This document shows, piece by piece, positions 1-10,400 of a stretch of 64,000 nt of DNA. Position numbers and translations under genes: made by a program. The first letter of the stretch is position 1. Every line of letters starts with the position of its first letter. A model generated the notes under the pieces. It did no database searches. It was given only the letters and a program-made list of their open reading frames with translations, and was not told where the DNA came from. This stretch comes from Membranipora membranacea (Eukaryota > Bryozoa > Gymnolaemata > Cheilostomatida > Membraniporidae). The stretch covers positions 16,179,387-16,243,386 of the forward strand of contig OU612069.1 in assembly GCA_914767715.1 (NCBI GenBank), written 5' to 3'.

Positions 1-137
1 ACCAATGATTGCGCCAAGATGCTGCACGAGAAGAGAAGAGTTTTATGGCAGTGACTTAGTTCCCCAGACCTTGATCTCTGGCAAAACAGATCAAACTGGT
101 ACTTGGCACAAGGGAGTTTTTCCCTGTAGGCACTCAC

Positions 138-373
138 CGCTCATTAAGCAGGCTTCAGCGACTAAGTATGACAGATACGACATGAGAATCAGGAGAGACG
201 ATTCTAACAGTGGATAATCTCGTATCTTAGTAAACTTAGTCATCAGAGCGTTTATACATCCGATAAGTAGTCCGACAAAGAATGAACCAATGAATATACC
301 CAAAAACAGGCCTATTGTTGTAAATATAGCAGCAACATCATCAGCACCACCTGGTTCGTAAGTCTCTATGGCT
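138..373 (-). CDS. NHE exon 7 (last complete exon in window)
   Basis: A 236-nt exon, acceptor TTTTACAG and donor GTGAGTG. It encodes a short hydrophilic linker ([11 protein letters not shown]), a glycine-rich membrane segment, [13 protein letters not shown], and a second membrane segment ending [10 protein letters not shown]. It aligns with the NHE6 segment just before VAVLFCG. Confidence 0.94.
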
Positions 374-3300
374 CTGTAAAAGAATGAGGGAGAACGGTGT
401 GAAGCAAAAGAGACACAGGCTATTTATTACAATACCCAAAGTCCCAAACCATTTATCAGCGTTCGAACCCCAAAAAAAGACTACATCCTACAGTGAAAAT
501 ATTCATGGATTTAAGGTTGCTGAATTCATTGGTTTAAATATTAGTAAAACTGTAAAATTATTGCTAGCTCACATTAAGCCACCCAACAACTAGCTGAAAC
601 TAACTCTAGTTAATAGTTGTTCCCTTATTCCTCCCTTAAGGATAGTAAACATTGTGATATACATACTTAGCTAGAATGATAGCTTCAGCGTTATTGAGCT
701 ATGAGGTGATTTAAAAAAGTGAAAGTTGGTGTTAGCTAACATTAAGTCACCCCACAACTAGCTTAACTAAACTCTAGCTATTATTTATTCCTTTATTCCT
801 TCCTTGAGGGCAGTTAACATTGTGATCGACAGCCTACATAGCTAGAGTTATATCTAACATTAAATCCCCCCAAAACCAGCTAAACCTAACTCTAGCTAAT
901 ATTTCTCTATTGAGGGTAGTAAACATGGGATAGACATACTTGGCTAGAGTGATAGCAACAGCGTCATTGAGCACACTCTCTCCAAACACCAGAGCGTACA
1001 GATCCACGTCCACATTGAGATCGTGGAAGATCGCCAACACCGTAACTGTGTGAGAGAAAGGAGCAGCATTATTATCACAACATTAGAACTATCAGCTAAG
1101 TTCCAACCTGCAGTGGTCAAATCTTCAGCACTCCAAACTGCAAGGATGAAAACTGCAGGGCTCAAAACTGCGGCATAACCGCAGACTTTCCACAGCATAA
1201 CTGTGTAAGGGAAAGGAGTAGCATTGGTAATTAACACAACATCAGAACAACCAGCTAAGATTTAAACTGTAACCGCGTAACTGCAGATCAAGTGTAGTGT
1301 AAATGCATCATAAATGCATTGTAACTGCATCAAAAATGCATCGTAACTACATGGTAAATGCATGGTAAATGCATCGTAAATACATCGTAACTGCCTAGCA
1401 ACTTCTGCTTAACTTCAGCATGCTGCACAGTACTGAGCACATATCACAATATCAAGAAGTAGCAAGTTGATAAGATAACAAGCAGTTAGATATTGATTTG
1501 ATATGACAAGTCTAGGAATTATTCCATAGTTTACCAATCTTTTCTGCATTATTCACTGTTCATATTCATATCAGTCTTAGGCGACTAACTAAACTGTCTG
1601 CTGGATTGTGATACAGTATATCATATTTTATTTTTGTGTTTTGAGATAATAATAATTTGCGGCTGAAAAACATCTTCAGTCAGGTAAAGAGCTACTTTTG
1701 AATGATAGGCCTGCATATGACTGACTCATAGATAAAGAGTATTCACTAAGATAAGATTACGAAGATGATGGCTATCAATGGAAGGTGCCAGCTTTCACAA
1801 ATATCACTATAAGCCATAGATAGCCATTGGTTTGAATTCATTGAATATATTATATATAAATATCAGTGGCCATAAGTATTAAACTAGAATGGTGTGAGTT
1901 TTAAACCCCATGACAAAAGGGGTTAGGAGCAGTGAGCTTGCTTCTGCGGAAATACGTTCCGCAATATCCAAGAAAGCTTTTCAAACACAGGGTAAAGAGC
2001 TCTGAGTCAAAAGAGCTGTTACCACGCCAAGTTGGCCGGTAAAAGTTTGGTATCTGCTTTTTTGCAAACCACATTTTGATAACCTTGGTATAGACAGGTA
2101 CAGGCCTGGGTGCCTATAAGGCCTACCATTTCAGTAAAATCAGTCGCCATTTTTTGCTTTATGTAATGAAATGGTGACAGAGCAAGATGCACTATTGGCC
2201 ATACACATAGACATTTACTGCCTTTTAGTACCTCATGCCAAAAGTTTTCACAGGCTTGTTTCATCTTGCCATCTCACCACCCCCAAAAAGAATAGGTTGA
2301 TGGCGATAGTTAGCAAGCCCACTATTCACTACTCAGAGTTGTGTACAGTACATACCTGGATCTGTAGCTGATATGATGGAGCCGTACCACAGACAATCTT
2401 TGAAGCTGAACATAGCCGTATCATTGATGGCCATCACAGGAAGGTGTGGCAGTCCCTGTACAAACCCGTATAATATTCCTCTGTAAATAGTAAGAATTAT
2501 AGTCTATTCATATATAAATGTATCTATCAAGGGTGTTGGCAAGTCATGTTACAGTTTCGTCAAGATGAAAGGTAACGCAGGCCCATATGTACACCCATAC
2601 AATTTGGTATTATTCCAGAAATTTGCAAATTCAAAAATTTGAGTTCCTCCTGTAGGAATTATTAATAATCCTGTACTATGGATGTGTTTGGATTTCCCAA
2701 TGTTTCCTGACAGACCAGGGTCTCAAACCACAATTATGCAGTCACACAATGCAGCTTGGTAAAGTGATTTCTGAAATCTGAATGGAAATGATATACAGTG
2801 CTTCTTGATGAACTACAAAGTTTCCTACACTAGGATGGTACTGGCTTCAAAACCATGTGACAACGCCACGGCCATACTACACTTAATTTACAATATTTTT
2901 TCATTGATATTAAATTTCACTTCGGGGAGGTACATCATGTACTGTAAAGGCTCCGAAGACACTCATGATGATCATACCATTTGCTTGTCGGGTAAAATAT
3001 CTCAGCAGATACATGTCTGCAGGCACTGATCTCCACAAGAGATATAATTATAAGTATGGCAGACCAATAAGTGGGAGGTCATTGGTCAGACCAATGTATC
3101 TAACTAAAGACTGGGTTTTTCTCATCAGCCATGACTATTCAGGCTCAGAGTTATAATTACTGTGCAATCAAATAATTCAATGATCCCTTCCATTATCACA
3201 CCAGGTGATATTGGTAATCTGTTACATCGAGGATAGTAGGTAGCATTTAATGCAGGTCAAGTTTAATCCAATTGCCTGCATTCCAATTGTTCCCTTTCAT

Positions 3301-6300
3301 TGGTCAGGCCGCAGCAGATCGGGAGCCACTCTGAAACTTGGGCTATATTAAATGCATCTGGTGATATATTTAGATGAGTGTTTTATAATCATTTATAATA
3401 CTGGACTAACAATATCACAGATGAGATAAATTTGCCTTTTTCGACATGCTTATAGCTTGCGAAATGTATAACTGTAGCTAATGTTCGCTCAACCTCATTA
3501 CTTTGCATTATCTTCGACCACAGGTAGCTAAAATTGGCGCTAGCTGACATTAGGTCGGCCCAAAAACTAGTGAGACTAATGTATCTCAATGAGCATTTCA
3601 GTATCTTTGGATTTACTGAAATAGCGAAATAGTCTCTCACTATCCAATGAACTGAGGGAGTTCATTGCACTATCTTTGTCTTTGTTGTGTATGATCACTG
3701 AGCAATGAGGAAGAGACATTACTGACATCATTGACATTTGAGTAGAAATTTCCATTCAATTGATCAAACAAGTACTCAGTTCAACAAAACAATATCGTAT
3801 TTCATTGTAAAATTGTCAACTAAGTATTATTATGTTGTTTGTTCCGTTGATTGGCTTTGAATTTTAGTACACAGAATCTCACAACAAGTATTAAATCTGC
3901 AGCATCCAGGATTGTAAATGCGCATCTGACAGGGGAGGGTTACCACAGAGTCTTGTCATTTTGATGTTCAGACCAGACCTCTTTAATAAGGACCAAGATA
4001 TGATGTCACTACTACCACATTCCAATTGAGAACAATTGTTCTGACCAAGGAGTAGCAGGGGCTCGTTGTTACTCCTTGTTCTGACGAAGATAGGAGAATC
4101 CCCAGTCATAAAGCAACAGCCACTTGTGATGACATTGCTTGAATGTGATGAATTTGCTTGCATATGTATCAAACAATAGGCTGATAATATATGTTGGATT
4201 GCACAGGCACCATCATAATACAATAACTACACACATTTACATATATCTTCTGAGAAATCTATTTCTAAGTGGTTGAACCCTACCCTGTGAAACCTTAGCG
4301 GTGAATAAGAAATGAAATATTTTATTACCACCATAGACTTAATAATAATTTTATGATTACCACAGACTTCACGGCTGAGGAGATCAGTATGAGGAAGAAA
4401 ATAACATGAGTCGCCTTGTTTATTGCCTGTTTTACAAGGTTGCTGGGGTTGTAGTCTACCTTTGGCAAGACTTTTGGCTAGCATGCCATGTCATGTCATG
4501 TTTTGCTAAAAGCCTCTCTGCCTAACAGAGCAGAGAAGTTCTTTTGTGAGAGAACTATAGAGTTTTTCTAGGGCTAATTATTGAAGTTTTAGTTTAAAAG
4601 TAATGAGACAGTAGTTGAAATGTAGAGAGTTCTCTTATTAAAGAGGAAGGCTTGTTCTGTTTGCCAACAAATCAGAACACCATTCTGCGGGAGATCTAAT
4701 ATTTTCACTAGCGCAGGCAAAATCATGAGCATTGCAAAAGATAGCTTTGAATTTAACACTCAAATTCAGTTGAGAGGAATCAATGAGAACTGATACCTTA
4801 GCCAGCAGGGCAACGAGGCAACAGTAATGTGTTCTGTTTCGTGTTGTTAACTAGGTGATCCGTCCAACCTACTGATGCCCTACCACGCTTCATCCTTTGC
4901 CAACTACAGCATATATAGGATTGGCATGCTTTACCTCGCCATAGCCTCTTTCAATTTAGTTATTGCTGTAGTCATCCATACCAGTCAAACTACTGGTGAA
5001 CTTCTTTGTATGACTACTGAGAAATGTAGGACCAGGCTGCTCTCAGTAACCAGGAACAATATGCGTGGAAGTCCAGGTTGTGCAGAAGAGCGCAAATTAT
5101 CAATATGACTTCTTGATGCGACTGATTTTGGTCTAAAATTACCCTAGAGGGGTAAAGTAGTCGCAGGAGGAAAAATTCACCACTTTGCCCAGGCTTGTAA
5201 TAGCTAAATTCGTTGACTAGCTTACATTTACTGATCTCCATTATACTAAAATTACCAGCTAGCGAAAGATTGCTCCTAGCTAACATTAAGTCAGTCATAA
5301 ACTAGCTAAATTACATTTAGCTGGTATTTACCCTTCTAGGAGTAGGAGGTAGCTCAGTTGGATAGAGCGCCTGACCTCAAACATGCAAGTATGAGTCCTG
5401 CTGCAGACTACCGACTACTGGGCACTGTGCCCAAGTTGTGGTCTCACCTGCCTACAGACTGAGATCCACTTGGCACCAAAAGCGGCCACGGCACCACTTT
5501 TTCTCAGTCTTTGGACAGAGATGAATACTTGTAATTTTAACCAACTCTGATTTTATTTCCAATCTTAATAAGAATGGAATTAAATCTTTACTTACCCTAT
5601 TGTGAAAGTAGAGATAAGGGTCCCAGCAAACGCAAAACATATAATGGCTCCAAAGTTACGGAAAAAATGTCTCTGAAAATACAAAACATATAATAGCTCC
5701 AAAGTTACGGAAAAAGTGTCTCTGAAAATACAAAACATAAATATTATAACGTGTGTTAAGCACCATTAGTTGATGCAGCTGCAAAAAAATTAATAACATA
5801 AATAATGTTGAAATGTCAGAGAATTGTGTTTATTTGTGCGTAACACTAACAACACAAATAGACCCAACAGTATCTGCCTATTTTGGCTCGGAAAGTTAGT
5901 CCACAGCTAGCAAAGTCAGGATAATGGTGCTGTGATGGTAGTTAAATAATTTTGATGATTTTTAAAGGCAGTTGCACGCAACAGAATAGATTGCTCAATA
6001 CATGTATTGTATTACTCTACTCTATTTTGGAACTATAACAATACTATACTGGGTATATAACACAATTATTGTATGCAATCAACTGGTGCAACTGTCCAGT
6101 GAATTTAGAGGGACATGGTAAACTTTTATTTGCTGGGGGAAACCCTAGCGCTCTTTTCTCATGGATCACAATAAGCTGTCCACATCCTAACAACTATCAG
6201 AGTGCTGTAGTCATACACTACAGAAGTGATTGTACCCACACTACAATGAAGGTCTATATAAACTCAGATGACACAATGCAAGTTACTCACAGCGAGTTAC

Positions 6301-9300
6301 TTGCATTGTATCATCTGAGTTTATATAGACCTTCATTATTGACCTAGTTCACCAATGACATGCGAATTTTAGGATGTTTCAGCCCAGTATAACCAAACAA
6401 AAACCATTGCTGTAAAGAACACCATGACTCTAATTTCCAGTGATAGGCCATGATTTTTTACATACAAGTTCAAACCAAGTTTACACTAATCCTAAAGGAT
6501 CCCATGGTCGCTAGTGCTGTGTTACAATATCAGTGGAGTACTGGGGTTTATAGCCTGAGATCATTACATACCCGTTTCATACTGTATCCTGCATGGAATA
6601 TGATAGGAGGCAGTAAAACATAGAAGAAAATCTCTGGATCAAACACCATCTACAACATACAGATACACTCATTGATCGCGTGCAATAATTTAAGTCACTT
6701 TGTAGAAAACTTGTGTATCAAATTGAATGACTTTAGAGACATGACATGTGGCTGAACACCATTTCTGTGATCTCAGTTCAACACCCTCACAACCGAGTGA
6801 CCTCAGTCTAGCATCTGCACAACCAATAGTCAAGTTCTGCATATGTGAAAAATAATAAAAATTCTAATACTGGAACAGGAGTAAAACAACTGTGACAAAC
6901 ATATGCAGAGAAATACAAGAATATAAAACTCTCCAAGAAATTGTGCGTTAAGTACTAAGCTATCACCAATGCATTAAAAATGCTTAGTACGAGAAGATAC
7001 AACAGCACAAATTAACTATATGATCGTTTTCTCATGTCTTAGAAAGCTGCAGCAAGAAAATTCATTATCAGCAAAGGGGTAGAGCATCGCTTGAGCGCCC
7101 CTGTCATGGTGTAAGGGGTCGTTATTGTTAGTCACTCACCACTAGCAAACACCACGATAAGGGAACACAAGCTAGACGGATTATCTTTAGCTACAGGCTG
7201 CCATGTTGGTTGCAATCAGCAGTATGACAACTTTCAACCATCATTAGGGGTTTGACCATCGTCCAATTAAATGCCAAAAATTAAGTGCAGCCTCGGGTAC
7301 CGGTCAAGGTGATAATTAATATCGGTGATACCAGTCGTACCAGAACGCCATAGGTAATCTTTGAATGTATGAAGTATTTAAATCGCAGACCCGAACATTC
7401 TGATACAGTAATTGTGAAATCTCGGTCACAATGATTGTTGCATTGGTAATTGCATTACGGGATATGTTTGATGGCACATCTAATTTATACAAACTAAAAC
7501 ATCATAATTTATACAAACTAAAACATCATAATAACAGAGACTATAGATATATTATTTATTATACATATATTATATATATATATATATTATGAATTATCTA
7601 TAGTCTCTGATAAAAATACATTTCACTCTTATAATATAAATAATAATACTGTCATCTACCTGCGACCCTAGCTGTAATGAAAACAAAAAGACAACACATA
7701 TTTTACAGGTCTTACATGCATTCGGCTTATATAAACAAGGTACCATAGCTTAATAGGTTAGAAACAAATATGATGTTTGAGGTCGTAGGTTAAAGCGGTG
7801 CACAAAGTTGGGGATAGTGCGAGTATTTACAAGTATCACAAGCATTTTAAAACAAGGCCAACTCAATAGGTAATGGCTAGCAGTAATTCAAGCTAAGGAA
7901 TTGGTGTGCTGAAACTGAGTTCTTCTTACTAACTGAATTCTTATCGCTCTGAATTATAGGTTTAGATGAATGAACACCTTCAAATGAGCCAAGAGCAGAA
8001 ACCTTCCATCAAACATGCAACTAGTATTTGAAAGCCATTTATCAAGCAGGGAAACATAACATAGACCTACAGACTTATTAATTCATATATCAATGAACTC
8101 CCTTCATTGAATATATCATGCGTAAACCAAAAAATGGGACTTTGACTAGCGTTGATTTTCACAGTTTTCAGCATCTGTGTATCAGAGGAGTATGGCACAA
8201 CTCAAGCAAGGAATGACTCAAGTATATCCACAGAGTTTGTAGACCAACAGAAAACAAGTTTGATCGCAGAGGCCAGCCTTGTGTCAAACACTGAGTAAGA
8301 ATATCTCACTCAACACAATTTTTCGGTCATCTCAAATCTCAACCATAACAGTTTCTCAGTGATAGGCTACTGTCTTCACCTTAGTTAGTTGGTATTAGCC
8401 TTTTTTGACAAGCTTTGCTGGTAGAGAGAACATCAACCAACAGCCACCTCCCGCCAACTTAACTTGTCAAAACAGCCTAATACCAACCATGTAGATTGTT
8501 AGGAGATTCACAGTTGGACTGTAGTTCGGTTTCTTTACTCAGAAGCCTACACAGTTAGCGCACACTGATCACTTGATATACTATTGCATATATAGCTTTG
8601 ATCGAGAGTGAACTAATTCACTTAGCATGAGTACCATTACAAGGAATTTGGAGAGTTCATTAATTAGGAGTGGGAACATGTTTGGTACTTAAACTTAATC
8701 GATCAGAGATACACATGATAGTAGTGGAGACTCTGTGTCAGTGTGGGATACTAAGCATAATGCTAATCAGAATGAGTCTTCTTATAGCCTCAGGACTCAT
8801 TCGATTCTAGGTTATCCAGAAGGACGATCCACCGCCTGTTAGTCCTGTGAACTGTTAGCGCTCACATACCTTGCTGCCTAAGCTAGCAGTGTCGGTCTGA
8901 CACGTATAGTTCTTCACATTCTGAGCTTCCTGGCTATAGAGATGTAGTTTGACATCGCCAGGCGTCGTCGCGTTATCTAGGATTGTCTGATTATATACAT
9001 GTAACTCTTTTTCGTCATCTTTAATGTATTGAGCCACCAAACCTATTAGCATACCTTTAATAAAATGAATAAAGACATTCTATGAGCATACACCACGTAA
9101 GTGAAGGGTCAACTCAGTATACCAGCAATAACTTGGCATAAACCTGTACCAATCACTGACTGCCACTCATAGTTTGAAAATGCAAGTAGGTAGGCCCATG
9201 ATTTCATGGCATTGGTGTATGTTTTTCTACAAAAAATCAATTGTTCTTTGGCTGCAAGTTCATTCAAATACCTAGACCAAGGAGAAACAGCAGTAAGACA

Positions 9301-9561
9301 TACACCACACATCAAACACCAAGTTCTCCCTCCTGCACATTCAAGATTTAAATGTCAAATTCAAATAGTTACAAATTCCTTACCATAGATAATTGAGAGT
9401 CCGGTCTCATGTATGAACCTGATTCTGAAATGTTTGATTGCCCATATGGAGAGAATAGTAAAGATTAACAAGATCATAAAGACAATCAGCTTGACACTAT
9501 CTATCTCGTGTTCCTTCTCATCACCCTTTGCCATCTCCAGTGAAGACTCCGCCGTCTCCAT
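138..9561 (-). CDS. Na+/H+ exchanger, organellar NHE6/7/9-like, 5' part of gene (7 exons)
   Basis: Seven exons join in frame: 9384-9561, 8870-9054, 6572-6649, 5596-5672, 2356-2480, 940-1045 and 138-373 (985 nt, about 328 residues). All have GT donors and AG acceptors. The product is an electroneutral cation/proton antiporter. The NHE6/7/9 group (family knowledge) sets endosome and Golgi pH. Visible features are an N-terminal membrane segment (about residues 24-41), an [13 protein letters not shown] stretch, [35 protein letters not shown] and [12 protein letters not shown], whose Asn-Asp pair is the ion-binding motif. [12 protein letters not shown] and LVAEA near the last exon favour the organellar type over plasma-membrane NHE1-5. 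The start is the ATG at 9559-9561, directly ahead of the first membrane segment. The C-terminal membrane segments and cytosolic tail lie left of the window. NHE8-like is the main alternative. Confidence 0.95.
566..915. repeat. Cluster of three 'GCTAGCTAACATTAAG' interspersed repeat copies (NHE intron 6)
   Basis: Three imperfect copies (about 566-655, 730-812, 845-912) share the order gctaacattaag - ccaaaactagctaaac - taactctagctaatat - cctcTTgagg. The same module recurs through the window in both orientations, so it is a short non-autonomous interspersed element. Confidence 0.7.
940..1045 (-). CDS. NHE exon 6 ([12 protein letters not shown], transport motif)
   Basis: A 106-nt exon, acceptor CTCACACAG and donor GTATGT. 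It carries [19 protein letters not shown] and the FGESVLNDA motif with the Asn-Asp pair needed for exchange in the family. The acceptor region is duplicated 155 bp upstream. Confidence 0.96.
1043..1270 (-). repeat. 155-bp tandem duplication of the NHE exon 6 acceptor region
   Basis: The segment reading CTTTC(T/C)C(T/A)(C/T)ACACAG|TTA on the minus strand occurs at the true exon start (1045) and again 155 bp upstream (near 1200). About 70 bp of flanking intron is also similar. Both copies have an intact AG. Use of the outer one would shift the frame. Confidence 0.75.
1290..1395. repeat. ~11-bp tandem repeat (ATGCATCGTAA-type)
   Basis: About eight imperfect units of atgcat(c/g)(g/a)taaa/c in a row in an NHE intron. 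Confidence 0.75.
1400..2355. other. NHE intron, no gene seen
   Basis: AT-rich intron sequence between exons 5 and 6. I see no conserved coding segment on either strand. Confidence 0.6.
2356..2480 (-). CDS. NHE exon 5 ([14 protein letters not shown])
   Basis: A 125-nt exon, acceptor TTTACAG and donor GTATGT. It encodes [10 protein letters not shown]... through SIISATDP, the first half of the conserved SATDPVTVL segment, which is completed in exon 6 through a split Val codon. Confidence 0.94.
5268..5342 (+). repeat. GCTAGCTAACATTAAG interspersed element copy
   Basis: Matches the copies at 730-812 and elsewhere: ctagctaacattaagtca, then aactagctaaa, then tagctggtatttaccc and ttctagg. Confidence 0.7.
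5343..5470 (+). repeat. tRNA-derived SINE-like element
   Basis: Begins with GTAGCTCAGTTGGATAGAGC, a good tRNA A-box/D-arm. A degenerate B-box-like stretch lies about 40 nt on (near 5393-5400), followed by a non-tRNA tail (gggcactgtgcccaag). The T-arm is too degraded for a functional tRNA. Confidence 0.55.
5596..5672 (-). CDS. NHE exon 4 ([10 protein letters not shown]...)
   Basis: A 77-nt exon beginning [10 protein letters not shown] and ending TFTIG before donor GTAAGT. Its acceptor and first ~36 nt are repeated 49 bp upstream. Only the inner copy keeps the reading frame, so I place the exon start at 5672. Confidence 0.93.
5646..5745 (-). repeat. 49-bp tandem duplication spanning the NHE exon 4 acceptor
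   Basis: Two nearly identical 49-bp units each hold ...TTTTGTATTTTCAG plus AGACA(T/C)TTTTTCCG and AACTTTGGAGC. The inner copy (exon start 5672) gives the conserved RHFFRNFGA frame. The outer copy encodes the same words but leads to a stop if it is spliced in, because 49 is not a multiple of three. Confidence 0.9.
5746..6571. other. NHE intron 3, contains a strong palindrome
   Basis: No coding segment seen. The one striking feature is the hairpin at 6245-6337. Confidence 0.6.
6245..6337. repeat. 44-bp-arm hairpin with 5-nt loop
   Basis: Left arm 6245-6288 and right arm 6294-6337 are reverse complements with two mismatches, separated by ACAGC. The near-perfect stem is long enough to form a double-stranded RNA hairpin from either strand. 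It may be a recent palindromic insertion or foldback element. Confidence 0.9.
6572..6649 (-). CDS. NHE exon 3 ([19 protein letters not shown])
   Basis: A 78-nt exon of 26 codons, acceptor GTTGTAG and donor GTATGT. It carries the highly conserved [10 protein letters not shown] motif shared by eukaryotic NHEs. Confidence 0.95.
7535..7609. repeat. Inverted repeat, 15-bp perfect arms, AT-rich centre
   Basis: CAGAGACTATAGATA (7535-7549) is mirrored by TATCTATAGTCTCTG (7595-7609) around a TA-rich core. Confidence 0.85.
8388..8487. repeat. Foldback element with GTTGGTATTAG termini
   Basis: GTTGGTATTAG (8388-8398) and CTAATACCAAC (8477-8487) are inverted, with TTTTGACAAG and CTTGTCAAAA as inner arms. 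This looks like a small inverted-repeat element. Confidence 0.75.
8870..9054 (-). CDS. NHE exon 2 (luminal/extracellular loop)
   Basis: Encodes [10 protein letters not shown] followed by a polar loop of about 50 residues with three N-glycosylation sequons (NQT, NAT, NYT). Acceptor TTAAAG, donor GTATGTG; it ends in phase 0 at a Lys codon. The glycosylated loop after the first transmembrane hairpin is where NHE6/7/9 proteins carry theirs. Confidence 0.92.
9384..9561 (-). CDS. NHE exon 1 (start codon, first TM segment)
   Basis: Begins with ATG at 9561 and ends in IIYG before donor GTAAGG. It has an acidic cytosolic leader (METAESS...), then a long hydrophobic run ([16 protein letters not shown]), then the NHE6-type RFIHETGL motif. 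It joins exon 2 within a Gly codon. Confidence 0.93.
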
Positions 9562-10400
9562 GTTGGCATAGGGCTGTTATCTGACTTCCTTTGGCTACAA
9601 TAACATCAGAAAGTGGAAGAAGGTTCCTTGTTGCTTTCCTCAAAAACAGAAACCGCCCACATGTACAGAGATAATACCAATGTTATAAGAAAGTTGTAGC
9701 CTGAGGTAATTCAAAGACTATTTGTGCAATACAGTTATTGATCAGCAGTTACATTCTGCGCATGCTCAGCTCTGGGCATGAGCTGATCTCTGCAAAATTG
9801 AGCCTCGGAATTCCGAAGCCATCTGATTGGCTACCTGCTCTGGTGGCACACTCACAAATGCGTGCGGAATTGTTAGAAAGAGTTATCTTCTATTGTCACT
9901 ATTAGCTAAAGTTGACTGGCAATTTATGCAGGGGGTGTCCTATCTCCCCAGACCGAAATTGCAATTAGAACCCAAACTAAACTCATTGTTCTTGCACATG
10001 CGCAAATTCAAGTCACGCATGATACATACTTAGCCTTACGACATTCTCTTTGTGGTAATGATAGCCTAGTTTATCAGTGATCTACATGCCCAGTCAGATC
10101 ACGAGAGTCAGTATGCAGCAGTTAAAAGAAATGATAATCTCGGGCTATAAATAAGATATATCTAGTGCTTACAGTTGATTCCTTTCTACACAAATCTTTA
10201 TTGTAAATGAGAAGGCAACTCCCATTCATTTTTTTTTCTTATTGGGCTTTGGTTTTGGGTTCTGTGGGTGCCATGTTAAGACACCAAATTGTGTAGGACC
10301 AATTGCATTATTGCATTGCATTGCATTGCATTATCATTGGTTTGCAATCCGCAACTTAGGTTTTTTATTGATATCTCGTTTACTAAATTCAATTATATTA
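9562..10400. promoter_or_regulatory. NHE upstream/5' UTR region, intergenic
   Basis: No coding segment supported. The NHE 5' UTR and promoter should lie here. GCGCATGC-type sequence at about 9757-9766 and ATGCGC near 9999 resemble half-sites of NRF1-type promoters, but this is a weak resemblance. An (ATTGC)n microsatellite follows near 10308-10333. Confidence 0.3.

Larger units (their letters stand above)
2481..5595. other. NHE intron 4, about 3.1 kb, with scattered repeats
   Basis: No supported exon. It holds a copy of the GCTAGCTAACATTA element near 3520-3585 and another at 5268-5342. A CCAATTGCCTGCATTCC fragment near 3260-3300 is also found in the foldback at 39567-39653. A tRNA-like repeat starts at 5343. 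Confidence 0.6.
6650..8869. other. NHE intron 2, about 2.2 kb
   Basis: No supported exon. It contains a direct duplication of atttatacaaactaaaacat near 7480-7530, a 15-bp-arm hairpin (7535-7609) around an AT microsatellite, and a foldback at 8388-8487. Confidence 0.6.

Noticed and set aside
1-20. Possible start of NHE exon 8 (minus strand, after CTCGTGCAG)
   Set aside because: Joined to exon 7 it does not give the expected VAVLFCG-like sequence in the required phase, and only ~20 nt are visible. Left uncalled.
944-1237. 97-codon minus-strand ORF across NHE exon 6
   Set aside because: It reads exon 6 in the wrong frame. The conserved NHE motif lies in another frame with a clean acceptor.
5343-5415. 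Functional tRNA gene
   Set aside because: Good A-box but a broken T-arm and no paired acceptor stem; called SINE-like instead.
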